From Amylostereum areolatum (taxonomy: Eukaryota > Basidiomycota > Agaricomycetes > Russulales > Stereaceae), in NCBI GenBank assembly GCA_012932865.1, contig SAXG01000052.1, positions 124,001 through 188,000 of the forward strand: DNA of 64,000 bases, in the 5' to 3' direction. Position 1 is the first letter of the stretch. The number at the start of each line of letters is the position of its first letter. The notes under the pieces are model-generated. The model saw nothing but the letters and a program-made list of their open reading frames with translations, did not search any database and had not been told where the DNA came from. Below, one piece after another: positions 22,583-31,497 of this stretch. Both the position numbers and the translations under genes were made by a program.

Positions 22583-22623
22583 CTTGAACAAAATCCGGCA
22601 GTTGCCGAAACATCGAGTTCAAG
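22583..22623. repeat. Compound hairpin of HLE copy 3
   Basis: CTTGAAC (22583-22589) pairs with GTTCAAG (22617-22623) around CGGCA-GT-TGCCG. It has the same architecture as 14126-14165, with a different spacer. Confidence 0.88.
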
Positions 22624-22881
22624 CGAGTGTTGTCTCGTACACGGCAAAGACAGCTTCAGGAAAAATCAATTGAGCATGTAGAAGTATTATATCGTACAAT
22701 ACAAATACAACTGTGTATTCATTACTATGTATATAGTTCAAATGAAGTGTACAGGTCGAGTTTCGTACAGGTTGATATGATTACGTGACTAACCCTAACC
22801 TAGCCCGTCTCAGCGTCACAAATCGTGCGCGGATGGGAAGGAAAAGGATGACATAATAAATGTTCCTAAAGGAATCGTAAA

Positions 22882-23700
22882 TTGCTTGGTTGTTTTGTTG
22901 CCCAGTTGGAATCCCGTCAGTGTATGAACAACAAATGGACAGTCTCCATCATCCACACCCTCCTCTTCTTCAGCGGAATTGACAGGCTTATCCTCAGAAT
23001 CCTTATGTTTCGGCGGTAGGCGATAGTCTATCATTACAGGTGGAGAGTCCACAGGATAGGCATTCAGATTGTCATAAGAAATTGTGAGGTCGCTATAATT
23101 GCAGTGGTTGAGTTTTAGCCATTCCAAAGCTTCCCTGACCTTATTCCTCCGAAAAAACATGGGTGTGCCCTTGTTGTCTATCTCTGTGGGCTTGCTGGGC
23201 CCAATGTAGATATAAGCTAACACTTCATCTAACTCTTCAGCTCTAGGTGGCAACACATTGAACACTTTGGGCATTCGGACAGAGAACATGATTGCATTGG
23301 CTCGCATTTTGTGCATTCCTGATTTCTCCACCTTTACTACACAGTAGTTGTGGCACACCCTAGATATCATCATCTTCTCAGCATAGCGCAAATTTTGCAG
23401 CTCTGGCGGTACATCACCAATCCAGTTACCATTAACCAACGCAAGAGCAGGCATCTCATTCTTGTCTAGTTTCTTTCCGCAAGGTTCACATACTTTGGAG
23501 CAGCCTGATGCAAGAACAGGACCCTCAAGAGACTGTATAAGCTCTCTCTCAGAGTATTGTTCTCTCTGTGTCACAGTATTGGTTGAGTCCTTGAGAATGT
23601 CCACTTTATCGCTATATTTGTCTAGAGCTTTCATAGTCTTTGAGAGTGCTAAACTTCCACAAACAGCACATCCTTCTTCGAGTATATTCTCAGGATCCAA
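22882..23700 (-). pseudogene. Helitron DUF6570-like region
   Basis: It contains a CAVCG knuckle, CEPCGKKLDKNEMPALALVNG, LRYAEKMMISRVCHNYCVVKV and VLPPRAEELDEVLAYIYIGP, the pattern of the DUF6570-like region that precedes the Rep domain in basidiomycete Helitrons. Its function is unknown; the Cys pairs suggest zinc binding. The open frame runs into HLE copy 3 and acquires about 22 foreign residues before a stop. The natural continuation is at 20098, one base out of frame. Confidence 0.75.
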
Positions 23701-23752
23701 GTCTTGACAGTATTCTCAGATGATACCTTCCATTGTTGTATTAGATGGTGGC

Positions 23753-24355
23753 TCAGGTGGGAAGGCAGCCAGTCGATGGTCCAGATATTGTTTGCAACTT
23801 CTTTTTCCTGGCACGTTCAGGTACCTTCTGACTCTTTATCTTATTACCACCTGCCTTTGGCTGTGCGCTAACAACAGGTGGGGTTTTTCCAGCTATACGC
23901 ATATCTGCAACTTTGACTGCAGGGAGATGTTTTGCACACATTTTACGCATACGCTCTGTAGAACCTCGATGTTTTGAGACATATTTGAACACAGATACAC
24001 TACTCCTTGCATGCAAGACACCGTGCATTGCTGTCTTTCTCATATTGAAGCAAAAGTTCCTTTATATTCTCCACTATATATCCTCCTGCACCAATGTGTA
24101 TGTTATGCATTGAACAAACACTTCGCAGTTGAGCCCTCGTGAGATTCTTCAAGGCAGTTCAAAGGTGCAAATGTATAGAGATTCTCATTGAGCTCATTGA
24201 ACTTTACCTGCTGTTTACTGGCATAATGCCCAGAGAAAACAAATGCAGTGTTATCAGGATATAGCACATTTGGACTGATGTTGTATTTCTTAAGTTCATC
24301 ATATCGCCACACATGTAGGCCACCTCCTATATGTTTAGGACACCATCTAGCTCTA
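23753..24355 (-). pseudogene. Helitron N-terminal region, frameshifted
   Basis: Fragments read ARWCPKHIGGGLHVWRYDE, NVLYPDNTAFVFSGHYASK (to 24103) and, in other frames, SMHNIHIGAG and RMRKMCAKHLPAVKVAD (24043-23753). These match the remembered order of the N-terminal region of fungal Helitron proteins, but several frame changes are needed. No start codon can be chosen. The limit at 24355 is where protein-like sequence ends. Confidence 0.55.
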
Positions 24356-24564
24356 ATGTAAGATAATCAATGTCAACTTTGTAAGAGGTGAAGTTTTGCT
24401 ACTAGCGTTATAATGACACTCATAGCAATGGCAAAACTCATATGGGTAAGACTCTACATCGCAATAGCTGACCCTATGGCCTGGGACCCTATGGCCATTA
24501 GCCCTATGGCCAAATAGAGTGTAAGCCGCAAAGTAGAGATTGGTGTGGAGTAGCGTGACTGATA

Positions 24565-24713
24565 CTGTAGTTTTTCGACCAAGTGTTCGTAACGCGTAAC
24601 ACCGGATTTCTGGGGACCCCGCCGATGAGCTCCGATTAGAAATCGAGATTCATCGGTGTGCGCTAATTCCGAAATTTCTGAAAAAAAATGAACACTTGGT
24701 CGAAAAACTACAG
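24565..24713. mobile_element. MITE with 24-bp TIRs and TA duplication
   Basis: Perfect terminal inverted repeats at 24565-24588 (CTGTAGTTTTTCGACC...) and 24690-24713 flank a 101-base interior. TA lies on both sides (24563-24564 and 24714-24715), the Tc1/mariner-type target duplication. The interior holds an imperfect CCGATGA...TTCATCGG hairpin. It has no coding capacity and would need a transposase in trans. Confidence 0.92.
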
Positions 24714-25108
24714 TATTTTGATATAGCATGTATCATGGCTAGCGGTAAGGGAGGAGGCAGAAACCTCCCCGCCTCGTGCAGGAAGGTAAGTCTAGCTTAT
24801 GTAATATATTCTCAGGCCAGACTCCCTCATCCAAATAATATGGAGGTTTGAGGACAATCTCGTTACAGTTATACAGAGACTGTACTGCATATACAATATT
24901 TACAAATGAACATAATGAATGACCTGTCTTCTACAAGTTGGAACTACCATAGATTTAGACCATGACTAAAGAAATGAACTTGACATACGCACATTCTATT
25001 CAAGCTGGTACAGCCACCAGGGTAGATTCACTCCTGTTTTGCGAGCAGCTGCATAGTCCCCCAAATTTCCATCTCGTCTGTACGTTCCAGAACTGCTGGT
25101 CTTCATCT

Positions 25109-25516
25109 TCAGTTTTCCTCATAAGATTGTACCGGATTCGTGCATAGAAACTGTCTGCAAATGTACGCAGCTCGTGATAACAGTGTGATGATGTGATCTT
25201 CTTGCCATGTCCGTGGGTGGAAAAGTGTGATTCCTCGCTCCAATGCGAGTAAGACTACTGGACTGATATCTTTCCGATTGAATAAAGGTGGAAATATTGC
25301 CATGTTTGTGAATGTGAGGTCTGGATAAGCACAGACCATCTCGGACGAGGATATGAAGTTCATCAGGTGAGTTCCACCACCAGACAGGATAGGCAGTTCA
25401 GCAGCACCAGAGGAAGTGCACTTGACATCAATTTTTAGATGGGTAGTTGGATGGATGAAGCAGACACTGGTGTGGATGTTTGCATTGTGATTTGGCTGCG
25501 GACCATGGACCTGCAC
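25109..25516 (-). pseudogene. Fragment of a fungal multigene-family protein
   Basis: The frame reads GGGTHLMNFISSSEMVCAYP and later GITLFHPRTWQEDHIITLL. The T-LMNF motif and what follows recall the C-terminal half of a large Agaricomycete family of unknown function. A related T-LMNF motif occurs in the F-box gene at 62791-63620, and a likely N-terminal piece of the same sort of protein lies at 44732-45204. No partner exons are evident here, so I treat it as a fragment. The start shown is an arbitrary ATG. Confidence 0.4.
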
Positions 25517-25739
25517 CTCATAACCGCACTCCCAAATAAGGTAGGAGAAGATAGTGGAGCTATGGTGTACTTCACAGTACAGTTCAAGGGTATCGGGAAT
25601 CTAGGGTGGGGGACTCCAGGAAAAACTCTCAGCTACATAGTTTGGGGGGATACTACATGGGCCTATGAATTAGCAGCCGGGGCTTTGAAGACCGATGGAG
25701 GATCCATAGTCGTCTCAGTAGGTCTGTAGTGCTCCGTAG

Positions 25740-27222
25740 TTCATGTAGCGGTGCCGGCTACCTTGAAGATCTACGGATCATCAATGGCTTCGATACAGAA
25801 CACCATATAACCTACCTATGCATCATTGTCATCAGAGGGCCATATTGCCTTCTGTGCTATACTCTGTGTGGTCATTGCTCCAGTCAAAATGTTATTCATT
25901 TGTGCACAGGCCGTGCTAGCATACCCAGTACATCAATCTGAAGCTTTGCGTTTACTACTAGAGCCTCATTTACCGTACATAATCCACTCCCAGGATGCGT
26001 CAAAATCATTGGGATCTAACCATTCTGGAAGCCGGCCAGTGCAGCTGGAACGAGGAGATGTTGGATGTGATGGAGGAGACGGCAAAGGGAGTAGAGATAA
26101 TATAAGACTTAGACATAAGGGTTTGGGGGTCGCGGTATTTGGTTGAGAAACAATCGGGCCTGAAGCGTGCATGGAAGAAGTGCTGGCAGTGGGAGTTGAG
26201 CTGGTACGTAAAGGCGTGTTCAAAAGGGCGGGTAGACGTGAAAGTAACGGAACAAAGGCGTCTTCGCAAGATGGAGATACTGGCTGGCGGTTGGGAGGGA
26301 ATGGATGATCCGGATCTATAGACTCTGGAGACGACCTGTGATTGTGTTAGACAGATGTTACAGCAAGCGGTATGGTGAAACGTACCACACATGACCGGCG
26401 CGGGGTTCAGTTGGAGGCAAAGCGGTAGGACTCCGCTCGGACAGCTGTTTTGAGGAGTGCGGCCGAGAGATTGGAACGGGTGAGACGTGCTGGACGTGGT
26501 TTGAATTCATGGGGGTAGATCGTGGGCGGTGAACGGGGTTAACGGGGGTGGCTCGCAGGCAGTGACCGAGATTAGGAGCTGGAGGTGACTGGGAAAGATG
26601 AGAGTGCCGTGCTAAGAAACATCACTATGGAGCCGCTCGAGGACAATGGAACACTGTACCTTTTTTATTTGAGACCAATTCTTTGGCTGCCTTCATCTCT
26701 CGCCTCGCTCGAGTGGCGGTGCGTGCGGCATTGTCGAAATCGTCGTCTATTCAATCGTTGGACTCGAGGGACAGATAGACGTGGCCGGCTTATGAGTCAG
26801 GGGCAACCGAGGAAGATCGGGAGGGAGGGGACGCTGACGGCGCCAAGGGAGTAGAAGCGGGAGCGGGCGTATTGGGGTGTGAAGCCGTTTCTGACTGAAC
26901 GAGCCCAGACAGGCTTGAGTTGAATATTTGGATGCGCTGTGAGGGTGAGTTAGCAAGAGATTGCGAGGGCTGAGAGCTGATGGACGTACAAAAGGACGGG
27001 GGGATGGATCTGGGTTGAACTGAAGATCGCATACTCCTGGACCGACGAACTTCACTGGTGATGCCTTCTATTAGAGGTGAGTTGGACTCGGACTCATTAC
27101 CCGCATGTTCGGTGGTTTGATCGGTGATCTAGTTGATTTTTAGTGAGTGCACAACACATATTAGGAGGATTTACCTCCCAGGAAGTCCCCAGTTTCAGGG
27201 AGTACGGCACCAGGGTCCATTG
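25740..27222 (-). pseudogene. Ser/Pro-rich multi-exon gene, decayed
   Basis: On the minus strand ATG at 27222 gives MDPGAVLPETGDFLG and a GTAAAT donor. Then come ITDQTTEHAGNESESNSPLI to SSSVAPDS, IDDDFDNAARTATRARREMK, NSNHVQHVSPVPISRPHSS, SSPESIDPDHPFPPNRQPVS and NDFDASWEWIMYG, separated by GT-AG introns (one near 26340-26390). The first intron leaves the wrong phase. TAA follows SSSVAPDS, TGA follows LESND, and more stops come after WEWIMYG. I do not recognise the product; it is Ser/Pro/Thr-rich with a few charged helices. It may be a pseudogene or the disordered N-terminus of a larger lost protein. Confidence 0.4.
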
Positions 27223-27508
27223 AACGCGAAGGCCAACGGCGTAGAGGAGGATGAAGTTTTCGCGCACAACGGGTGACGCATGCGCTCCCGGCGGTCACGT
27301 GCCCACGAGCACACCCCACCGAGCAGAGTCGGTTTCGTCCAATTCTCTCGGATGATCGCCGAGTTTGTAATTTTGTACTACTCTATACCGTTATAAAGAG
27401 CTAATTATGCACATACAACAGATTTGGATTAGTTTAATCGACCTTCGGAACTCAAATAAGGTCGGTGCTTAAGCTTGCGCCTGCCGCGGCGCGTCCTCTT
27501 TGATCATT

Positions 27509-27610
27509 GACTCCATCCTCCATCATTCTCCACGTTCCTTGCGACTCCATCCTCCATCATCCTCCATGTTCCTTGCGACTCCATCCTCCATCATCCTCCA
27601 CGTCCCTTGC
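27509..27610. repeat. 34-bp tandem repeat, three units
   Basis: Units at 27509-27542, 27543-27576 and 27577-27610 start GACTCCATCCTCCATCAT and differ at only a few positions. Confidence 0.95.
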
Positions 27611-28482
27611 ACATCCAACGGTCATAGTCGACACCCTCGAAACCCTCAGGACCTGCATCTGAAGACTCAGATAGCGACGACCGACGATCACGACGCCAGC
27701 AATGTGGTTCCTCTGCAAACCTCCAGCGTCCTCCACTGCGTGCCGCAACGTGCACCACCTCCCTCAACAGCGGGACCGCTGCGAGCTCGTCTGCGGTGCC
27801 TCCACGGGTGTGCATGTCCCGCATCCCTGCTGGATCTCACCGCGCTCAAGCGGAATGAACTCGTTGAGTGCGAGGGTGTCATGCCGGACTACATCGATGG
27901 TATTCGCGTCCCAGGTATGTTCGCGTGAATCGTGCACCATCTCAAACGCATAGAACGTACACTTACCCACATTGCCGACGTCAAGACACTTCAAAACGCT
28001 CGTTGCGTGTCCTTCGAGGACTCTCCGCCCTTGAAACGCTCGGGACCCGCACCCGTTCGGTCGTTGGCCTCGGCAACCCGATCTCAAGACTCTACTCTCC
28101 GTACTCTGGACACAATCACAGACCAAGTCCGTTCACTGCTTGGATGGGAGGTTGCGGCGTGGGAATGAGGATCATCACACTTCAGGTGCGTATCCCCTGC
28201 GTTTCTTTTCATACTACGCCGTCATCTGGACTCGCTATCCCCCTTTCTATCCAGCCACGCCATTTACAATCATTTTCTCTTTCCTTTGTCTCTCCTCCCT
28301 GGTGCTATGCTGGGTGACTGCGTGTTGAAGCACTGCTCGCGTCGCGTGACTTGTACTCTTGTTCAACTACTCCTTCATACCGGTCTCCGTCTCCGCTCCC
28401 GCAACACTGTAGTCCGTACCATCTGTACCATCCAATACCATGAGTTTATTATGTTGGGGATGTAAAATCTAGGAGTCTTAGT
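27611..28482. other. No gene assigned
   Basis: The plus strand has GC-rich open frames and splice-like signals (GTATGT at 27914, CAAG near 27983), but I could not assemble a protein-like product and recognise no family. The stretch separates the Ser/Pro-rich fragment from the 3' end of the Plavaka gene and may contain Plavaka terminal sequence; no terminal repeat was identified. Confidence 0.35.
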
Positions 28483-30882
28483 CTAATGGACATCAGGAGG
28501 AAGAGCCAACAATGATTCAAACTGAGAAAAATCAAAGTTACGAAGGAATGGGTTTATGTAGAATGTTTTCGCCTTCTCGTAAACATTTTCCGAGGTCCAG
28601 TTGGTGGTAAGAATGCCACGATGAGGGGTTTGGGGGAAGAGATGACAGGACTGCCTGATGTTCTCGAGGGGGATGATAGATGCACGACGACGCTGAGATC
28701 GGGTTGATCTGGAAACCTGATACATACGAAGGTCGGGAACTGGGTTTTTCATTGATGTGAACCATTCGACATAGGCGAGCGGGGAGTGTGATTGGACCTC
28801 GTCGTATCGCTGAGGGAGGCGAAAGATAGCGCGTACTTGGCCCACTGTGAAATCTGTGTAGACCAGCATTAGACACACTCGCACACGGGAAGCGGATACC
28901 CACCTGTGACACTACTGCTGTTGTTCGGAAGCCCCTGGTGCAGTTGCTCCGTGGCAAGTACCATGTCATGTACAGCTGGAGAGCACTTCTTGCGACCGCG
29001 GGGCGGGACTGCACTTGTTGCGCGAATTTTGTCCTTGAGGAAGCGGCGGGAGGTAGAGACTGTGCGTGGCAGGGGGATTGTGAGATTGACCCGCTTATAA
29101 AGGTGGAAGCGGTCAGACTGGTTGGGATATAGAGACGGCGGGAAATTTTCAGGGTGTGCACGCAGGTATCTGACCAGGCATTCCAGGAAGTCGGGAGCAC
29201 CAAACTCATTGATAATATCGTGGACTGTGGTGTATGGATAGGACGGGTGTTTTGGTAGGGTCCGAACGATGGCGTACGGGTTGGTAAGGTCCAGTGGGGC
29301 CTGCGTGTTGTCGTCTTCATTGGCTTCATCGTCACCCAAATCCCCTGGATTGGACTCATCATCCTCGTCTGCAATGATGCGACTATGTGTGTGCGCGTGC
29401 TCTGATATCCAGGTCTGGTACGCAGCAAACGTATGGACAGAATCCCGTTGCCGAAGCCACGTCGTCATTTGCTCTGTGTAGTTCTTATTGTTCGTGCTCC
29501 GATAAGTGTCCTTCGCAAAATCAATATGGTACCGCTCAGTCCCCTCCGTGTTGTAGCCCAGTGCTACACCCAGAGCACGGATGGAGGGGATATACATGCG
29601 CATGTTGTGTATTTTTGGTATGTTGAAGTCTTGTCGGATGCCCTCGTCGACGAACACTTGCTTATTATCGTGAAAAACATCCCAGGCCTTCTCCATCTTG
29701 GCAAGTGAATCCTCGGTGTGTGATTCGAAGTGGGCGTAGTAAATGAAGTCCAGGATGGCGCGGACGGCGTGGATGACGCGAGGATCCGTGGCTGCACCGG
29801 CCATGACACCGGCGAAAACTTTCTCCATGTTCTTAAACTCCGTCCCTGTCCATTGGGAGACGAGTGAGATGCCCCGGGAAAAATGGCGGAGGGAAGGGTG
29901 GCGGGGCATGGTTTGAAAGTGAAGGTCGATCTCTTCTTCTCCTCCGTCAGCCGTGGCAACAGACCAGCTCATGAGATGGTCCTTGAAGACGCCTTTGTGC
30001 AGTTGGTGGAGGATGTCGGGGGTGAAGCACTGGAAGATGTTTGCGTGCGGTAGGTCCGCCCAGAATGGATTGATGTGACGTAGTCCTTGACTTTTGAACT
30101 CTTCAGGTCTATCACTGTTCGCTTCCTGCGCCAAAGCGACCAATGTGCTACGTGGATCCCGAGGGGGAAACTTGGCAGGCTCTCCGCGCTCGTCTGGTTC
30201 GACCAAGCACGCTGGACAGCGGTTCTCCTTGCAGCATGCGACAAGGCACTGCTCGGGGTAGTCTGCAATATATGCAGCAAGGATGGGGTAAACACGACGA
30301 ATCTTGCCATCAGCGCAGGTCATGTTGACGCCATCGAGGCTGGCACGGATGAGGGCCTTCAGGACCATGTGCATCGACGTGTGGAAAAGTTGATGGATCT
30401 GCTCTGATCGTTTCTTCTCCGAGAAGCACTCCATCTTCGATACAGGTAGATACCCGATGAGTATCATTGCCCGAGCGGATGTTTCTCTGCGCTTCTCCGC
30501 ATCAATGTTGCCGAGGGTGAGGTATACAGGCCAGGCAGCTTTGTCCCCACTAAACATTGACAGTTGTGTCTTGTCAGTGGAAATGATCACCCCCGCTATG
30601 GTAGCTCCCAGAGGTATCGTGGATTTTCCCTGCGTAGTATGTTAGGATTTCATCGACTCGGAGAACAGGCGTACTAACCTGTATATTCCACCACCAGTTT
30701 CCAGACGACATCTCTTCATAGACCCTCTTCTTGCGTGCAAGGTCTTCAAACAGCTTCTCCGGTGCGTACGCCATATGATCCCGAAAGGCAGGGTTGCCGA
30801 TGAGCTCCTCAATGCATTTGACGGGGTCTCGGTACCAGATTTCCACATCTTCTGTCATTGGCTTGCCATTCTTGTCCACTCG

Positions 30883-30887
30883 GTTGC
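30883..30887. repeat. Target duplication of element 2, left
   Basis: GTTGC, repeated at 41104-41108 directly after the 3' LTR. Confidence 0.95.
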
Positions 30888-31427
30888 TGTTACAACTTGT
30901 CCAAGGTACTCCAGTTTCCATTTCCTTACTAAGAAGGACGTTGCTAAACGACGGGTTACGACGGTGCCCCAGTTCGTAACCGTCTCAACCACACAACGAC
31001 GACAGTGCCACAGATCGTCACCGTCTCAACAGCAGTGCCACAGATCGTCACCGTCTCAACGGCATAGCCCCGACGGTGCCACAGTCTCGTTCCCGTAGAT
31101 ACTCGATACGACCGTTGCTCGATGTACATATATTTACTCGACCTCCTTTCTTATAAAAGGAGGCCCATCGAACGAGCCATTCCCCAGCTCGTTCTCTTTG
31201 TAAATACAGGACTGTTCTAATAAGAACCTCCTCCTCTAAACGCTAAAGAGAATCCCAAGCAAACTAAGTTGATAAGCTCGCCTAAGTCTTCCGTGAAGAC
31301 TTACTGCTTCGCTTATCGACCTTCACCTTCGTATAACCGAGACGTCTGGATCACCTGATCCCACCTCTCACGCGTAAGAGTACTGTAGCCTGAGCCGCTT
31401 GTCACGTGATAAGGACCGTCCTTAACA
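30888..31427 (+). repeat. 5' LTR of element 2
   Basis: It starts TGTTACAACTTG and ends CCTTAACA. A TATAAAA box at 31152-31158 precedes AGCTCGTTCT (31186-31195), the predicted transcript start. A 28-bp direct repeat (31003-31030 and 31033-31060) lies in U3. Confidence 0.95.
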
Positions 31428-31429
31428 CT

Positions 31430-31439
31430 AGAACGAGCT
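31430..31439 (+). promoter_or_regulatory. Primer-binding site, self-priming type
   Basis: AGAACGAGCT begins two bases after the LTR and is the exact complement of AGCTCGTTCT (31186-31195) at the predicted transcript start. No tRNA-like TGG start occurs directly after the LTR. Confidence 0.75.
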
Positions 31440-31497
31440 CTCCTCTACACTAGCTCACCCTACAGTTTGGCGCAGAGCGTCAAACGAAACACCCACC

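Larger units (their letters stand above)
20099..22881 (-). mobile_element. HLE copy 3, complete Helitron-like element
   Basis: This 2.78-kb insertion splits the Helitron gene between the DUF6570-like and Rep parts. Ends match copy 2: minus-strand 5' TTTACGATTCCTTTAGGAAC and 3' ACTCCCCACCAAG, with an A before and a T after. The GCCAT/ATGGC hairpin has one mismatch here. The interior has the same order as copy 2 (shared 5' block with GGTTAGGGTTA, compound hairpin 22583-22623, GC-rich core, 39-bp array, leader), but the interior sequence away from the ends is different. It has no convincing gene. Confidence 0.8.
11482..24355 (-). mobile_element. Helitron RepHel gene with two nested HLEs
   Basis: The minus strand carries, from right to left, every part of one fungal Helitron protein: Cys-rich N-terminus (24355-23753), DUF6570-like region (23700-22882), Rep/HUH nuclease (20098-18454), linker (18249-17718), PIF1-like helicase (17691-15544), and a cysteine-peptidase-like domain (15360-14519, completed at 11663-11482). 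Two copies of the same ~2.8-kb HLE split it, one between DUF6570 and Rep and one inside the peptidase. Joining the flanks restores family-like reading (KALAVKHLTDG after the first, GNHFVCRLL after the second). Stops and frameshifts are frequent. The terminal sequences of the Helitron itself were not identified. Confidence 0.85.

Noticed and set aside
21143..22591. Open frames up to 396 aa in the HLE copy 3 core
   Set aside because: Same reason: composition-driven frames with no family-like sequence.
20099..22881. CACTA-type origin for HLE because copy 3 is preceded by C (CACTTGG) with AAG on both sides
   Set aside because: Copies 1 and 2 lack the leading C and any matching triplet, and the other end has no CACT repeat.
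28538..29428. 296-aa minus-strand open frame overlapping the Plavaka C-terminus
   Set aside because: It is a shadow of the Plavaka coding sequence in another frame, without family-like sequence.
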